DNA from: Elioraea sp051860475
Lineage (GTDB): Bacteria; Pseudomonadota; Alphaproteobacteria; Acetobacterales; Acetobacteraceae
Assembly (NCBI RefSeq): GCF_051860475.1
Contig: NZ_JBHYDW010000004.1
Location: 1-64,000 of the forward strand
DNA length: 64,000 nucleotides
Direction: 5' to 3'
This document shows positions 35,005-43,042 of this stretch, in pieces. A model generated the notes under the pieces. That model saw only the letters and a list, made by a program, of their open reading frames with translations. It searched no databases and had not been told where the DNA came from. Positions within the stretch are counted from its first letter, which is position 1; every line of letters starts with the position of its first letter. The position numbers were made by a program, and so were the translations under genes.

Positions 35005-37443
35005 GTGGTCCCCGCCGCCCTTCCGACCAGCGTCGCAGCCCTGCCCGTCGCCGAGGCGCTGCCGGCGCTCCTCGCCGCGCTCGGCCGCGGCAACGCCGTG
35101 CTGGTGGCCCCGCCGGGCGCGGGCAAGACCTCGGTCGTGCCGCTCGCGCTGCTGCACGCGTCCTGGCGTGATGCGGGCTCGCGCATCGTCGTGCTGGAGC
35201 CGCGCCGGGTCGCGGCGCGCGCGGCCGCCCGCCGCATGGCCTCGCTGCTCGGCGAACAGGTGGGTGCGACCGTCGGGCTGCGCACGCGGCTCGACGCCGC
35301 CGTCTCACCTTCGACACGGATCGAGGTCGTCACGGAAGGGCTGCTGGTGCGCCGGCTGCAATCCGACCCGGGCCTCTCGAACGTCGCCGCGGTGGTGTTC
35401 GACGAGGTGCACGAGCGCTCGCTCGATGCCGATCTCGCGCTCGCGCTGACGCGCGATCTCCAGGCGGTGCGGCCGGAGCTGCGTCTGGTGGCGATGAGCG
35501 CCACGCTGGACGGCGCGGCATTCGCGCGGCTGCTCGATGCGCCAGTGACCGAGAGCATGGGGAGGATGTTCCCGGTCACCGTGCGCTGGGCCGTGCGCGA
35601 TCACGACGCCCGGGGCCTGCCTGAGGCAGCGGCCGCCGCCGCGCGCCGCGCGCTCGCCGAGACGGCCGGCGACATCCTCGTGTTCCTGCCCGGCATGGCC
35701 GAGATCCGCCGCGCCGAGGCCGCACTCGCGGATGCGCCCGCGGTCGTGCGCCCGCTGCACGGCGAGTTGCCGCCCGAGGCGCAGGACCTCGCGCTGCGCC
35801 CCGATGCCGAAGGGCGGCGCAAGGTCATCCTCGCCACCGCGATCGCCGAGACGAGCCTCACCGTCGAGGGCGTGACCGCGGTGGTCGACAGCGGATACCG
35901 GCGCACACCGCGCTTCGATCCCGGCTCGGGGCTGACGCGGCTCGCCACGGTGCGGATCAGCCGAGCAGCGGCCGAGCAGCGTGCAGGCCGCGCCGGGCGG
36001 CTCGGGCCGGGCGTGGTGTTCCGGCTCTGGACCGAGGCGGTGCATCGCGGCCTCGCCGCCGTCGACCGGCCCGAGATCCTGGACGCCGATCTTTGCCCGC
36101 TCGCGCTCGACCTCGCGGCCTGGGGTGCGGAGCCCACGGCGCTGCCGTTCCTCGATCCGCCACCCGCGGGCGCGCTGGCGGCCGGCCGCGACCTCCTGCG
36201 CGCGCTCGGCGCGCTCGATCGGGCAGGCGCGATCACGCCGCGCGGGCGGGCAATGGCGCGGCTGGGGGCGCATCCGCGGCTGGCGGCGATGATGGTCGTG
36301 GCGCGCGAACGGGGCGAGGACCAGGCGGCGCTGGCGGCCGACCTGGCGGCCGCGTTGGAGGAGCGCGATCCGCTGCGCGGCAACGACGCCCCCGCGGATC
36401 TCCGGCTGCGCCTCGACCGGCTTTCGACGGCAGCAGTGCGCGCGGCCGCGCAGTACCGCAGGCGCCTCGGCATCGCCGCGCGCGCGGGCGATCCGGACCG
36501 CGCCGGGACGCTGCTGGCCGAGGCGTTCCCCGACCGGATCGCGATGGCGCGCGGCGAGGCCGGGGCGTTCCTGCTCGCGAACGGCCGCGGCGCGCGGCTC
36601 TCGACCGCCGATCCGCTCGCGCGTGCGCCGTTCCTCGCGGTCGCCGCGCTCGATCTCACCGGCACCGATGCGCGCCTCCGGCTCGCCGCACCGCTCACCC
36701 GCGACGCGGTCGAGACGCTCGCCGCCGGGCGCATCGTCACGACCGAGGACGTATCCTGGGACGACCAGGCCGGCGCGGTGCGCGCGCGGCGCCGGCGCAT
36801 GCTCGACGCGCTGGTGCTGGACGAGGCGCCGGTCGCCGAGCCGGACGCCGCGCTGCTGGCGCGCGGGCTCTGTGCCGGGGTGCGCGCGCGCGGGCTCGGC
36901 GCGCTGCCCTGGACCGCGACCGCGCGCAACCTCCAGGCGCGTGTGGCGCGCATGGCCGCGCTCGAGCCGGGCTGGCCGGACCTCTCCGACGGCGCGCTCG
37001 CGGCCACGCTCGAAGACTGGCTCGCGCCTCAGCTCGCCGGGCTGCGGAGCCTCGGCGAGCTTGCCCGGCTCGACATCGCCGCGATCCTGCGCGGGATGCT
37101 CGGCGCGCGCGCGGCCACGCTCGACGCCGCGCTGCCGACCCATCTTCCCTTGCCGCAGGGCCGCGCGGCCATCGACTACACACGCGCCCCCCCGACGGTC
37201 TCGGCGCGCGCACAGGCGCTGTTCGGGCTCGCGGCGACGCCGCGCCTCGCCGGCGGGCGGGTGCCGGTGCAGGTCGAACTCCTGTCGCCGGCGGGGCGGC
37301 CGATCGCGGTCACAGGCGATCTCGGCGCGTTCTGGCGCGGCGGCTGGGCGGAGGTGCGCCGGGCGATGCGCGGGCGCTACCCGAAGCACGCCTGGCCGGA
37401 GGACCCTACGAACGCGGTTCCCGCCAGAGCCAGAGCCCCATGA
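35005..37443 (+). CDS. hrpB: ATP-dependent helicase HrpB
   Basis: 812-aa DEAH-box RNA helicase. Motif I is APPGAGKTSVVP (K41), motif II DEVHERS, motif III MSATLDG and motif VI QRAGRAGRLGPG. The HA2/OB-type C-terminal half is followed by the HrpB-specific tail ending in WPEDP (GRYPKHAWPEDP). The GTG at 35005 begins the protein shortly before the conserved LLAALGRGNAVLVAPPG. HrpB is widespread in proteobacteria with a non-essential RNA role. The last 38 nt overlap the convergent MFS transporter gene. Confidence 0.94.
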   Translation: MVPAALPTSVAALPVAEALPALLAALGRGNAVLVAPPGAGKTSVVPLALLHASWRDAGSRIVVLEPRRVAARAAARRMASLLGEQVGATVGLRTRLDAAVSPSTRIEVVTEGLLVRRLQSDPGLSNVAAVVFDEVHERSLDADLALALTRDLQAVRPELRLVAMSATLDGAAFARLLDAPVTESMGRMFPVTVRWAVRDHDARGLPEAAAAAARRALAETAGDILVFLPGMAEIRRAEAALADAPAVVRPLHGELPPEAQDLALRPDAEGRRKVILATAIAETSLTVEGVTAVVDSGYRRTPRFDPGSGLTRLATVRISRAAAEQRAGRAGRLGPGVVFRLWTEAVHRGLAAVDRPEILDADLCPLALDLAAWGAEPTALPFLDPPPAGALAAGRDLLRALGALDRAGAITPRGRAMARLGAHPRLAAMMVVARERGEDQAALAADLAAALEERDPLRGNDAPADLRLRLDRLSTAAVRAAAQYRRRLGIAARAGDPDRAGTLLAEAFPDRIAMARGEAGAFLLANGRGARLSTADPLARAPFLAVAALDLTGTDARLRLAAPLTRDAVETLAAGRIVTTEDVSWDDQAGAVRARRRRMLDALVLDEAPVAEPDAALLARGLCAGVRARGLGALPWTATARNLQARVARMAALEPGWPDLSDGALAATLEDWLAPQLAGLRSLGELARLDIAAILRGMLGARAATLDAALPTHLPLPQGRAAIDYTRAPPTVSARAQALFGLAATPRLAGGRVPVQVELLSPAGRPIAVTGDLGAFWRGGWAEVRRAMRGRYPKHAWPEDPTNAVPARARAP

Positions 37444-38578
37444 GCACGGCCGGGACGGCGAACACCAGCCAGGCGATGCGGTAGCCGGCGGCGAGCGCAA
37501 GCAGCCCGAACAGCGGTGGCAGGACGATCTGGCCGATCTGGGTGAAGAACAGCACCCCGCCGGTGACCGACCCGGCGCGGCCCGGCGGGGACAGTCGCGC
37601 GACCTCGGCCAGCATCAGCCCATGGAAGGCCATCACGGTCGCGGAATTGAGCACGATCGCCGCGAGCACGAGCGCGTCCGCGGCGGCCGCCGGCAGCACG
37701 GCAAGCGAAACGAACGCCAGGGCGGTGCCGAGCCCGATCCCGGCGAGCAGCCGCCGCGGCGGCACGTGGCGTCCGCCGAGCCAGCCCCAGAGGATGCGGC
37801 CCGGGATCGCGACCAGCGTGCCGATGCTGAACAGGGCTCCGGCCGCGGCGAGGCTGCGGCCCTGGGTCTCGACCAGGAACACCACGACGAAAGTGGTGTG
37901 CACGAATTGCAGCCCGACATAGCACATCGCCATCGCCGTGATCGTGCCGACGCCCGGGCTCCAGGCCGAGCGGATGGTCTCGCCGATCGCGCTGAGCCCG
38001 AGCGGCGCGGAAGCGTCGCGGTCGGTGTCGCAGCGCGCGCGCCAGGGTTCGAGCACGACCGCGAAGACGATGCAGACCAGCGCCGAGAGCCAGAGCGAGC
38101 CGCGCCAGCCGGCGACGGACGCGAAGGCCGGCGCGAGCGCGCCTGTCATCGCCACGCCGAGCGGCACGCCGGTCTGCTTGATGCTGAAATAGAGCGGCTG
38201 CTGGCGCCGCGGCACCACGCGGGCGAGCACATGCGAGGACGCCGGCGTCGAGACCGTCGAGCCGAACCCGACCAGGACCCCGCCGATCGCGATCGCGATG
38301 ATGCCCGAGGGCGCGCCGAACGCGACGCCGAGGCCGGCGATCGCGAGCGAGACCTGGCTGACGCGGAACCCGCCGTAGCGCCGCAGGAACCCGCCGACCC
38401 CGACCGTGCCGATCATCGCCGCGGCAGCGGCGAGCGCAGTGTAGCTGCCGGCATGGGACGGATCGATGCCGAGCTCGGCGCCGATCGGCGGGGCCAGAAC
38501 CGGCACGACCCCGCGGGTGAAGGTCGCGAAGGCCTGCTGCACCAGCATGGCGAGCGTGGCGGTGAGGGCAAGCGACAC
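37406..38578 (-). CDS. MFS transporter
   Basis: 390-aa major facilitator superfamily permease with about 12 membrane spans. The loop between spans 2 and 3 (GGFLRRYGGFRVSQ) matches the MFS motif GxxxDrxGrr loosely, and span 4 begins VSTPASSHVLARVVPRRQQPLYFSIKQTGVPLG, a pattern seen in CynX/NreB-like carriers. A GTG start is used. It ends within the hrpB 3' end on the opposite strand. The transported substrate is unknown and no linked catabolic gene indicates one. Confidence 0.88.
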   Translation of the reverse strand: MSLALTATLAMLVQQAFATFTRGVVPVLAPPIGAELGIDPSHAGSYTALAAAAAMIGTVGVGGFLRRYGGFRVSQVSLAIAGLGVAFGAPSGIIAIAIGGVLVGFGSTVSTPASSHVLARVVPRRQQPLYFSIKQTGVPLGVAMTGALAPAFASVAGWRGSLWLSALVCIVFAVVLEPWRARCDTDRDASAPLGLSAIGETIRSAWSPGVGTITAMAMCYVGLQFVHTTFVVVFLVETQGRSLAAAGALFSIGTLVAIPGRILWGWLGGRHVPPRRLLAGIGLGTALAFVSLAVLPAAAADALVLAAIVLNSATVMAFHGLMLAEVARLSPPGRAGSVTGGVLFFTQIGQIVLPPLFGLLALAAGYRIAWLVFAVPAVLMGLWLWREPRS

Positions 38579-38678
38579 GGCCGGAACCCGGTGGCGAAGG
38601 GTTCTGCCACCCTACGCGCGTCATGCTGCGGTGCAACCCCGCGCGAACGGCGCCGCGCGGGGCCGGCTCAGGCGCCGG

Positions 38679-38981
38679 TCAGGCTGCCGGCTTGCCGGGC
38701 TTGGGGTCGCCGTTCGCCACCGCAAGCGTGTCCGTGGCCAGCGACGCGGTGCGGGCCATCGAGGTCATCCACGCCTCCATGAGCCGCGCCTGGTCGGCGC
38801 TGAATTCCTCCACGCGCCGGCCCCACCAGCGGCTGATGGTCTCGCTCGCCTCCACCGCGGAGCCGCACGTCGCAAGGTCGCCGAACAGGCTGACCCGGCT
38901 CTCGACCATGTGCAGCCCCATCGCCAGCATCGCCTCGGGAACGCCGCCGTCCAGCGGAGCGGTCTTTGTCTCGCGCGCCAT
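38679..38981 (-). CDS. Small helical protein, possibly phasin-like
   Basis: 100-aa soluble protein. After an unstructured start it is predicted to be mainly helical (LAMGLHMVESRVSLFGDLATCGSAVEASETISRWWGRRVEEFSAD), ending in a Pro/Lys tail. The length and amphipathic helices recall phasins that coat polyhydroxyalkanoate granules, but no decisive motif is visible. GAGGAGG precedes the ATG by 9 nt, supporting a real gene. It stands alone between the MFS gene and the divergent two-component system. Confidence 0.6.
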   Translation of the reverse strand: MARETKTAPLDGGVPEAMLAMGLHMVESRVSLFGDLATCGSAVEASETISRWWGRRVEEFSADQARLMEAWMTSMARTASLATDTLAVANGDPKPGKPAA

Positions 38982-39103
38982 CGGGATTGCCTCCTCGCGG
39001 TTGTCTCCGCGAGGTCGGATGCTACCCCAAGATCCTGCGGGCGCGTATGGGACTGTGCTCCGTGACCGGACCGTGACACCGCAGCGCGGGACGACCAGCG
39101 CCG

Positions 39104-39144
39104 CCCAGGGGCCCCTGGGGTACGGACCTGAGGCGGGATATAAT
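39104..39144 (+). promoter_or_regulatory. Promoter of the two-component system with upstream palindrome
   Basis: A perfect 16-nt palindrome, CCCAGGGGCCCCTGGG, at 39104-39119 lies 19 bp upstream of a perfect TATAAT (39139-39144), itself about 48 bp before the response-regulator ATG. No good -35 is visible at the right distance (TGGGGT), which fits an activated promoter. The palindrome may be an operator, perhaps for the regulator itself. Confidence 0.5.
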
Positions 39145-39192
39145 CACGCCGGCGGCGCCGCCGCCCTTCGTTCACTCTTTCTGGAGCGCCTG

Positions 39193-39873
39193 ATGCGCAT
39201 CCTGCTGGTCGAGGACGACAAAGACGTTTCGCGGTTCGTCGCGAAGGGGCTCAAGGAAAGCGGCCACGTGATCGACCAGGCCGACAACGGCCGCGACGGC
39301 TTGTTTCTCGCCGCCTCCGAGAACTACGACCTGATCGTGCTGGACCGGATGCTGCCCGGCGGCATGGACGGGCTGCGCCTGCTCGAGACGCTGCGCGCCA
39401 CCGGCTCGAAGGTGCCGGTGCTGTTCCTCTCCGCGCTCGCCCAGGTGGACGATCGGGTGAAGGGGCTGAAGGCGGGCGGAGACGACTACCTGACCAAGCC
39501 CTTCGCGTTCACCGAGCTCCTCGCGCGGATCGAGGCGCTGGGGCGGCGGGCGCGCGGCGAGGGGCCGGTGACCCGGCTCGCGATCGCCGATCTCGAGATG
39601 GACCTGCTCGCGCGCAGCGTGAAGCGCGCGGGCCGCACGATCGAGCTGCAGCCGCGCGAGTTCCGCCTGCTGGAGTTCCTGCTGCGCAATGCAGGCCAGG
39701 TGGTGACACGGACCATGCTGCTCGAGGCGGTGTGGGATTATCATTTCGACCCGCAGACGAACGTGATCGACGTGCATGTGTCGCGGCTGCGCCAGAAGAT
39801 CGATCGCGGCTTCGCCTTTCCGCTGATCCATACCGTGCGCAACGCCGGCTACATGCTGCGCACCGACCAGTGA
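39193..39873 (+). CDS. OmpR-family response regulator
   Basis: 226-aa regulator. The receiver domain (1-115) has acidic residues E7/D8/D9, phospho-Asp D51 (IVLDRMLPGG), and YLTKPFAF. The winged-helix DNA-binding domain contains QPREFRLLEFLLRNAGQVVTRTMLLEAVW and VDVHVSRLRQKI. An insertion-like LPGGMDG instead of LP-G-DG is notable but seen in this subgroup. CTGGAGCGCC precedes the ATG. The stop overlaps the GTG of the cognate kinase gene, so the pair is translationally coupled. The stimulus is unknown. Confidence 0.93.
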   Translation: MRILLVEDDKDVSRFVAKGLKESGHVIDQADNGRDGLFLAASENYDLIVLDRMLPGGMDGLRLLETLRATGSKVPVLFLSALAQVDDRVKGLKAGGDDYLTKPFAFTELLARIEALGRRARGEGPVTRLAIADLEMDLLARSVKRAGRTIELQPREFRLLEFLLRNAGQVVTRTMLLEAVWDYHFDPQTNVIDVHVSRLRQKIDRGFAFPLIHTVRNAGYMLRTDQ

Positions 39874-41399
39874 GCACGGGCGCGCACCTGCCGAGACCAA
39901 GGGGCGACAGTCCCCTGCTTCGCCTGGTGCGCTCGCTCGGCTTCCGGATCGCCGCGCTGCATGCGGTGCTGCTGATTGCCTCCGGCGCAGCACTCGGCGG
40001 CTTCTTCTGGTGGAACACGGCCGGCTACCTGAACCGCCAGGTGGACCAGTCGCTGCGCAACGACGTCGCGCTGATGACCACGCGGTTCGACGATGGCGGG
40101 ATCGATGCGATCATCCGCACGGTCGCGCAGCGGCTTGCCGAGGACTCGGACGAGGAGGAGGTCTTTCTCCTCATCGGACCGGACGGCAGATCGATCGCCG
40201 GCAATCTCGATTCCTGGCCGGTCGGCCTGCCGATCGACGCGCAGGGAATCGAGGCACCCATCTGGCACGACGGCATCACCTCGACCGGGCGTCTCCATGG
40301 CATGGAGCTTGGCGGTGGTTACCGCCTGATCGTCGGCCGCGACGTCGCCAGCCGGCTGCGCCTGCGCGAGCTGGTCGCCGACGCGGTGCTGTACGGCTCC
40401 GCTCTGGCCGTCGTGCTGGCGACGCTGGGAGGCGTGCTGGTGCAGCGCGTGTTGCAGAGGCGGATCGATCAGGTGGCGGTCACTGCGGCGGCGATCGGCC
40501 ATGGCGACCTGTCGCGTCGCGTGCCGCTGACCGGCGCAGATGACGAGTTCGACGAGCTCGCGCGCACCTTCAATGGCATGCTGGACCGGATCAGCGGACT
40601 GATGCATGGCGTGCGCCAGGTCTCGAACGCGATCGCGCATGATCTGCGCACGCCGATCGCACGCACCCGTGCGCGGCTCGAGGAGGCGCTGCGCGAGGCG
40701 GCGGACGAGGCCGAGCTCCGCGCCGCGATGGAGCGCGGCATCGCCGAGCTCGACGGCATCATCGCGGTGTTCCAGGCGATCCTGCGCATCGCCGAGATCG
40801 AGGCCGGCGCGCGCCGATCGGCCTTTGCGCCGTTCGACCTCTCGACGCTGCTCGCGGATGCCGCGGAGCTGTACGAGGCGGTGGCGGAGGAGAAGGATAT
40901 TCGGCTGGATGCGGCGCCGACCGCCGGGCTCGTCATGGTCGGCGACCGCGACCTGGTACTGCAGGCGGTGGCGAATCTGCTGGACAACGCGATCAAGTTC
41001 ACGCCGCCTGGCGGGCTCGTGCAGCTCGCCGCCGCCCGCCGCGAGGAGACGGTCGAGATCGTCGTCGCCGACACCGGTCCCGGGATTCCGGAAACGGAAC
41101 GGCCGCGCGTGACCGAGCGCTTCTATCGCGCGGAGGCGAGCCGCGGCACGCCCGGCTCGGGACTCGGGCTGACGCTGGTCGAGGCGGTGGCGCATCTGCA
41201 TGCCGGCACGCTCGACTTCGAGAGCGATCCGAAGGGCGGGCCGGGTCTGCGCGCGGTGCTGCGGCTCGCGTCGGGTGAGGTGCCGCGGCTCGCCCGCTCG
41301 GCAGACGTCCAGCGGCGCCGGGCGCCGAGCCGCGCGGCGGAGGCAGGGCAGGACCGCGTGCCGGTCGGCGCGGCGCCCGGCGGGCAGACATCGGGCTGA
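39870..41399 (+). CDS. Membrane-bound sensor histidine kinase
   Basis: 509-aa kinase with two membrane spans (~30-50 and ~170-195) enclosing a periplasmic sensor of about 115 residues rich in acidic residues (RLAEDSDEEEVF). A HAMP domain (RIDQVAVTAAAIGHGDLSRRV) follows, then a HisKA domain with H257 in IAHDLRTPIARTRARLEEAL and an ATPase domain with LLDNAIKFTPPG, DTGPGIP and GSGLGLTLV. The C-terminal 45 residues are a Pro/Arg/Ala tail without a domain. GTG start, overlapping the regulator stop. The layout resembles copper- or stress-responsive kinases, but the ligand is not deducible. Confidence 0.92.
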   Translation: MSTGAHLPRPRGDSPLLRLVRSLGFRIAALHAVLLIASGAALGGFFWWNTAGYLNRQVDQSLRNDVALMTTRFDDGGIDAIIRTVAQRLAEDSDEEEVFLLIGPDGRSIAGNLDSWPVGLPIDAQGIEAPIWHDGITSTGRLHGMELGGGYRLIVGRDVASRLRLRELVADAVLYGSALAVVLATLGGVLVQRVLQRRIDQVAVTAAAIGHGDLSRRVPLTGADDEFDELARTFNGMLDRISGLMHGVRQVSNAIAHDLRTPIARTRARLEEALREAADEAELRAAMERGIAELDGIIAVFQAILRIAEIEAGARRSAFAPFDLSTLLADAAELYEAVAEEKDIRLDAAPTAGLVMVGDRDLVLQAVANLLDNAIKFTPPGGLVQLAAARREETVEIVVADTGPGIPETERPRVTERFYRAEASRGTPGSGLGLTLVEAVAHLHAGTLDFESDPKGGPGLRAVLRLASGEVPRLARSADVQRRRAPSRAAEAGQDRVPVGAAPGGQTSG

Positions 41400-41451
41400 A
41401 ACACGTCGGACGCAGATCACGCGGCCGTGCAACGTTTCGGAGTCCTGCCCC

Positions 41452-41874
41452 GTGTCCAAGCTGCCTCTGTTGTTCCTCTCGACGGCCGCCGCGTGCCTGC
41501 TGGTCGGCGTCGGCCTGGGCATCGCGATGGGGATCACCCATGACTTCTCGCTCGGCCCGGTGCATGCGCACCTGAACCTGCTCGGCTGGACGTCGCTCGC
41601 GCTGATGGGACTGACGCTGCGCGTCTATCCGGAACTGCTGCACAGCCGGGCGGCCGCCTGGGCGCAGTACGGCCTGTCGGCAGGCTCGGCGGTGGTCTTT
41701 CCGGCCGGCATCTATCTCGCCGTGACGCAGGACGCGCCGGGTCTCGCGATCGCGGCCTCGCTCGTGTGGTTCGCCGGCGCCGTGCTGTTCCTGGCGCGAC
41801 TCGTGCGACTGCTGGTCGCGAGTGACGCTGCGGTGGCGCCGGTGTCGGCACGGCTGAACCCGCTGGCGGGATAG
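41452..41874 (+). CDS. Small four-span membrane protein with an oxidase-like HxHxNLLGW motif
   Basis: 140-aa integral membrane protein with four hydrophobic segments. The second contains HAHLNLLGWTSLALMGLTLRVYPEL, a pattern shared with small relatives of heme-copper oxidase subunit I (cbb3/NorB-like) and found in many proteobacteria as an unnamed protein. The His pair could bind heme, but the full set of oxidase ligands is absent, so oxidase activity is not expected. GTG start. It follows the kinase by 52 bp on the same strand and is followed by an array of inverted repeats. Confidence 0.75.
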   Translation: MSKLPLLFLSTAAACLLVGVGLGIAMGITHDFSLGPVHAHLNLLGWTSLALMGLTLRVYPELLHSRAAAWAQYGLSAGSAVVFPAGIYLAVTQDAPGLAIAASLVWFAGAVLFLARLVRLLVASDAAVAPVSARLNPLAG

Positions 41875-41893
41875 GTCCCGGGATGGGGGGTAC

Positions 41894-42022
41894 GGGGGCA
41901 AGGGCCTTGCGGCCCTTGGCCCCCGCGTCCTTCATACCAGCCCGCCCAGGGCTTGACCTTCGGCGGGCTGGTATGAGGTTGGTTTCGCGCGCGGCCGCCC
42001 CACCAGCCCCGCGCGCGATACC
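41894..42022. repeat. Array of three nested intergenic inverted repeats
   Basis: Three separate hairpins occupy this gap. The first is GGGGGCAAGGGCC (41894-41906) with GGCCCTTGGCCCCC (41911-41924), with one bulge. The second is a perfect 15-bp stem at 41932-41946 and 41962-41976. The third is a 13/14-bp repeat at 41981-41994 and 42009-42022. A fourth, stronger one is listed separately. Their density suggests a REP-like palindromic element between convergent genes. Confidence 0.7.
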
Positions 42023-42058
42023 CGGCTGCCAAAGGTCAAACCTTTGGCAGCCGGGTAT
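42018..42058 (-). terminator. Bidirectional terminator-like hairpin, 19-bp perfect stem
   Basis: The left arm 42018-42036 (ATACCCGGCTGCCAAAGGT) pairs perfectly with 42040-42058 around a 3-nt CAA loop. The right arm abuts the bacterioferritin stop codon. It lies between convergent genes and could end transcription from both, although it lacks a U-tract. Confidence 0.65.
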
Positions 42059-42552
42059 CAGTCCTCTGCCTTGCCTTCGCCCGCCGCGCCGCTGTTGAGC
42101 TGGATGTAGTTCTGGATGCCGATCCGCGCGATCAGCTCGAACTGCGTCTCGATGAAGTCGATGTGGTGCTCCTCGTCGCGCAGGATCCCGGCGAGCAGGT
42201 CACGCGAGGGGAAGTCGCGCACGCTCTCGCAGTAGGGGATGGCCTCGCGCAGATCGGCCATCGCCTTCTCCTCGATCGCCTTGTCGCATTTGAGGATCTC
42301 CTCGACGGTCTCGCCGATCAGCACCTTGTTCAGCCGCTGCACGTTGGGGATGCCTTCGAGAAACAGGATGCGCTCGATCAGTTTGTCGGCGTGCTGCATC
42401 TCCTCGATGCTTTCACCGTATTCGAGCTTGCCGAGCTTGGTGACGCCCCAGTTGTCGAGCATCCGCGCGTGCAGGAAGTACTGGTTGATCGCGGTGAGCT
42501 CGTTGGTGAGCACCGTGTTCAGGTACTCGATGACCTTCGGGTCGCCCTTCAT
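42058..42552 (-). CDS. bfr: Bacterioferritin
   Basis: 164-aa iron-storage protein forming a 24-mer shell with heme between subunits. The diiron ferroxidase ligands are in NELTAINQYFLHARM (E18), the YGESIEEMQHADKLIERI helix (E51, H54), E94 in AIEEKAM, and ILRDEEHHIDFIETQ (E127, H130). The heme Met is M52 in EEMQHAD. The length is typical. It follows bfd on the same strand after 117 bp, which forms an iron storage/release unit. No clear Fur or Irr box was found by eye. Confidence 0.95.
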   Translation of the reverse strand: MKGDPKVIEYLNTVLTNELTAINQYFLHARMLDNWGVTKLGKLEYGESIEEMQHADKLIERILFLEGIPNVQRLNKVLIGETVEEILKCDKAIEEKAMADLREAIPYCESVRDFPSRDLLAGILRDEEHHIDFIETQFELIARIGIQNYIQLNSGAAGEGKAED

Positions 42553-42669
42553 CGCACGCTCCGCTCCTGTGGCCTAGCCGGGCTGCAAGGAGAGGATGGA
42601 GCGCGCCCTACGTCAAGAACAACGCGTGTGAAATCAAGTGGTTAAGAGTGCGACGCGGTCGCAGCCCGG

Positions 42670-42885
42670 CTAGTCCTTCGCCGGCGCGAGCACGACCGCG
42701 GGCACCGCATGGCCGCGCGGGCGGGCGTGATGGTCGGCGACGATGTCGCGGATCACCTGCCCGCATATGCCGCAATCGGGGCGGCAGCCGCAGCGCGCCC
42801 ACACCCCCTTGCAGCAGGTCGCGCCGTTCTCGGCGGCGGCACGGATGGCCTGGTCCGACAGGCCGTTGCAGAGACAGACGAGCAT
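42670..42885 (-). CDS. bfd: Bacterioferritin-associated ferredoxin
   Basis: 71-aa [2Fe-2S] protein that binds bacterioferritin and reduces its core to release iron. The Bfd ligand set C4-x-C6 and C38-x2-C41 (MLVCLCNGLSD; CRPDCGIC) is complete, with extra cysteines C24, C25, C32 and C34 outside the canonical set. It precedes bfr on the same strand, so the pair could be co-regulated by iron. The length is standard. Confidence 0.93.
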   Translation of the reverse strand: MLVCLCNGLSDQAIRAAAENGATCCKGVWARCGCRPDCGICGQVIRDIVADHHARPRGHAVPAVVLAPAKD

Positions 42886-43042
42886 GACGGGCTTCTACTC
42901 CCCCGCGACGTCGATTGCAACTGGTTCGCATTTGCGATTCGGTTGCCGATGTTGCGGCGCGGTTTCTCGCCGGCGCCGCCGCATCCCGCCATGCGGTGGA
43001 TCAACGGGCCGGTGCCGGGATCACCGACACCGGCCGCTCGCA

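Noticed and set aside
42553..42669. Fur or Irr box before bfr
   Set aside because: The gap has AT-rich bases but no recognisable palindromic iron box.
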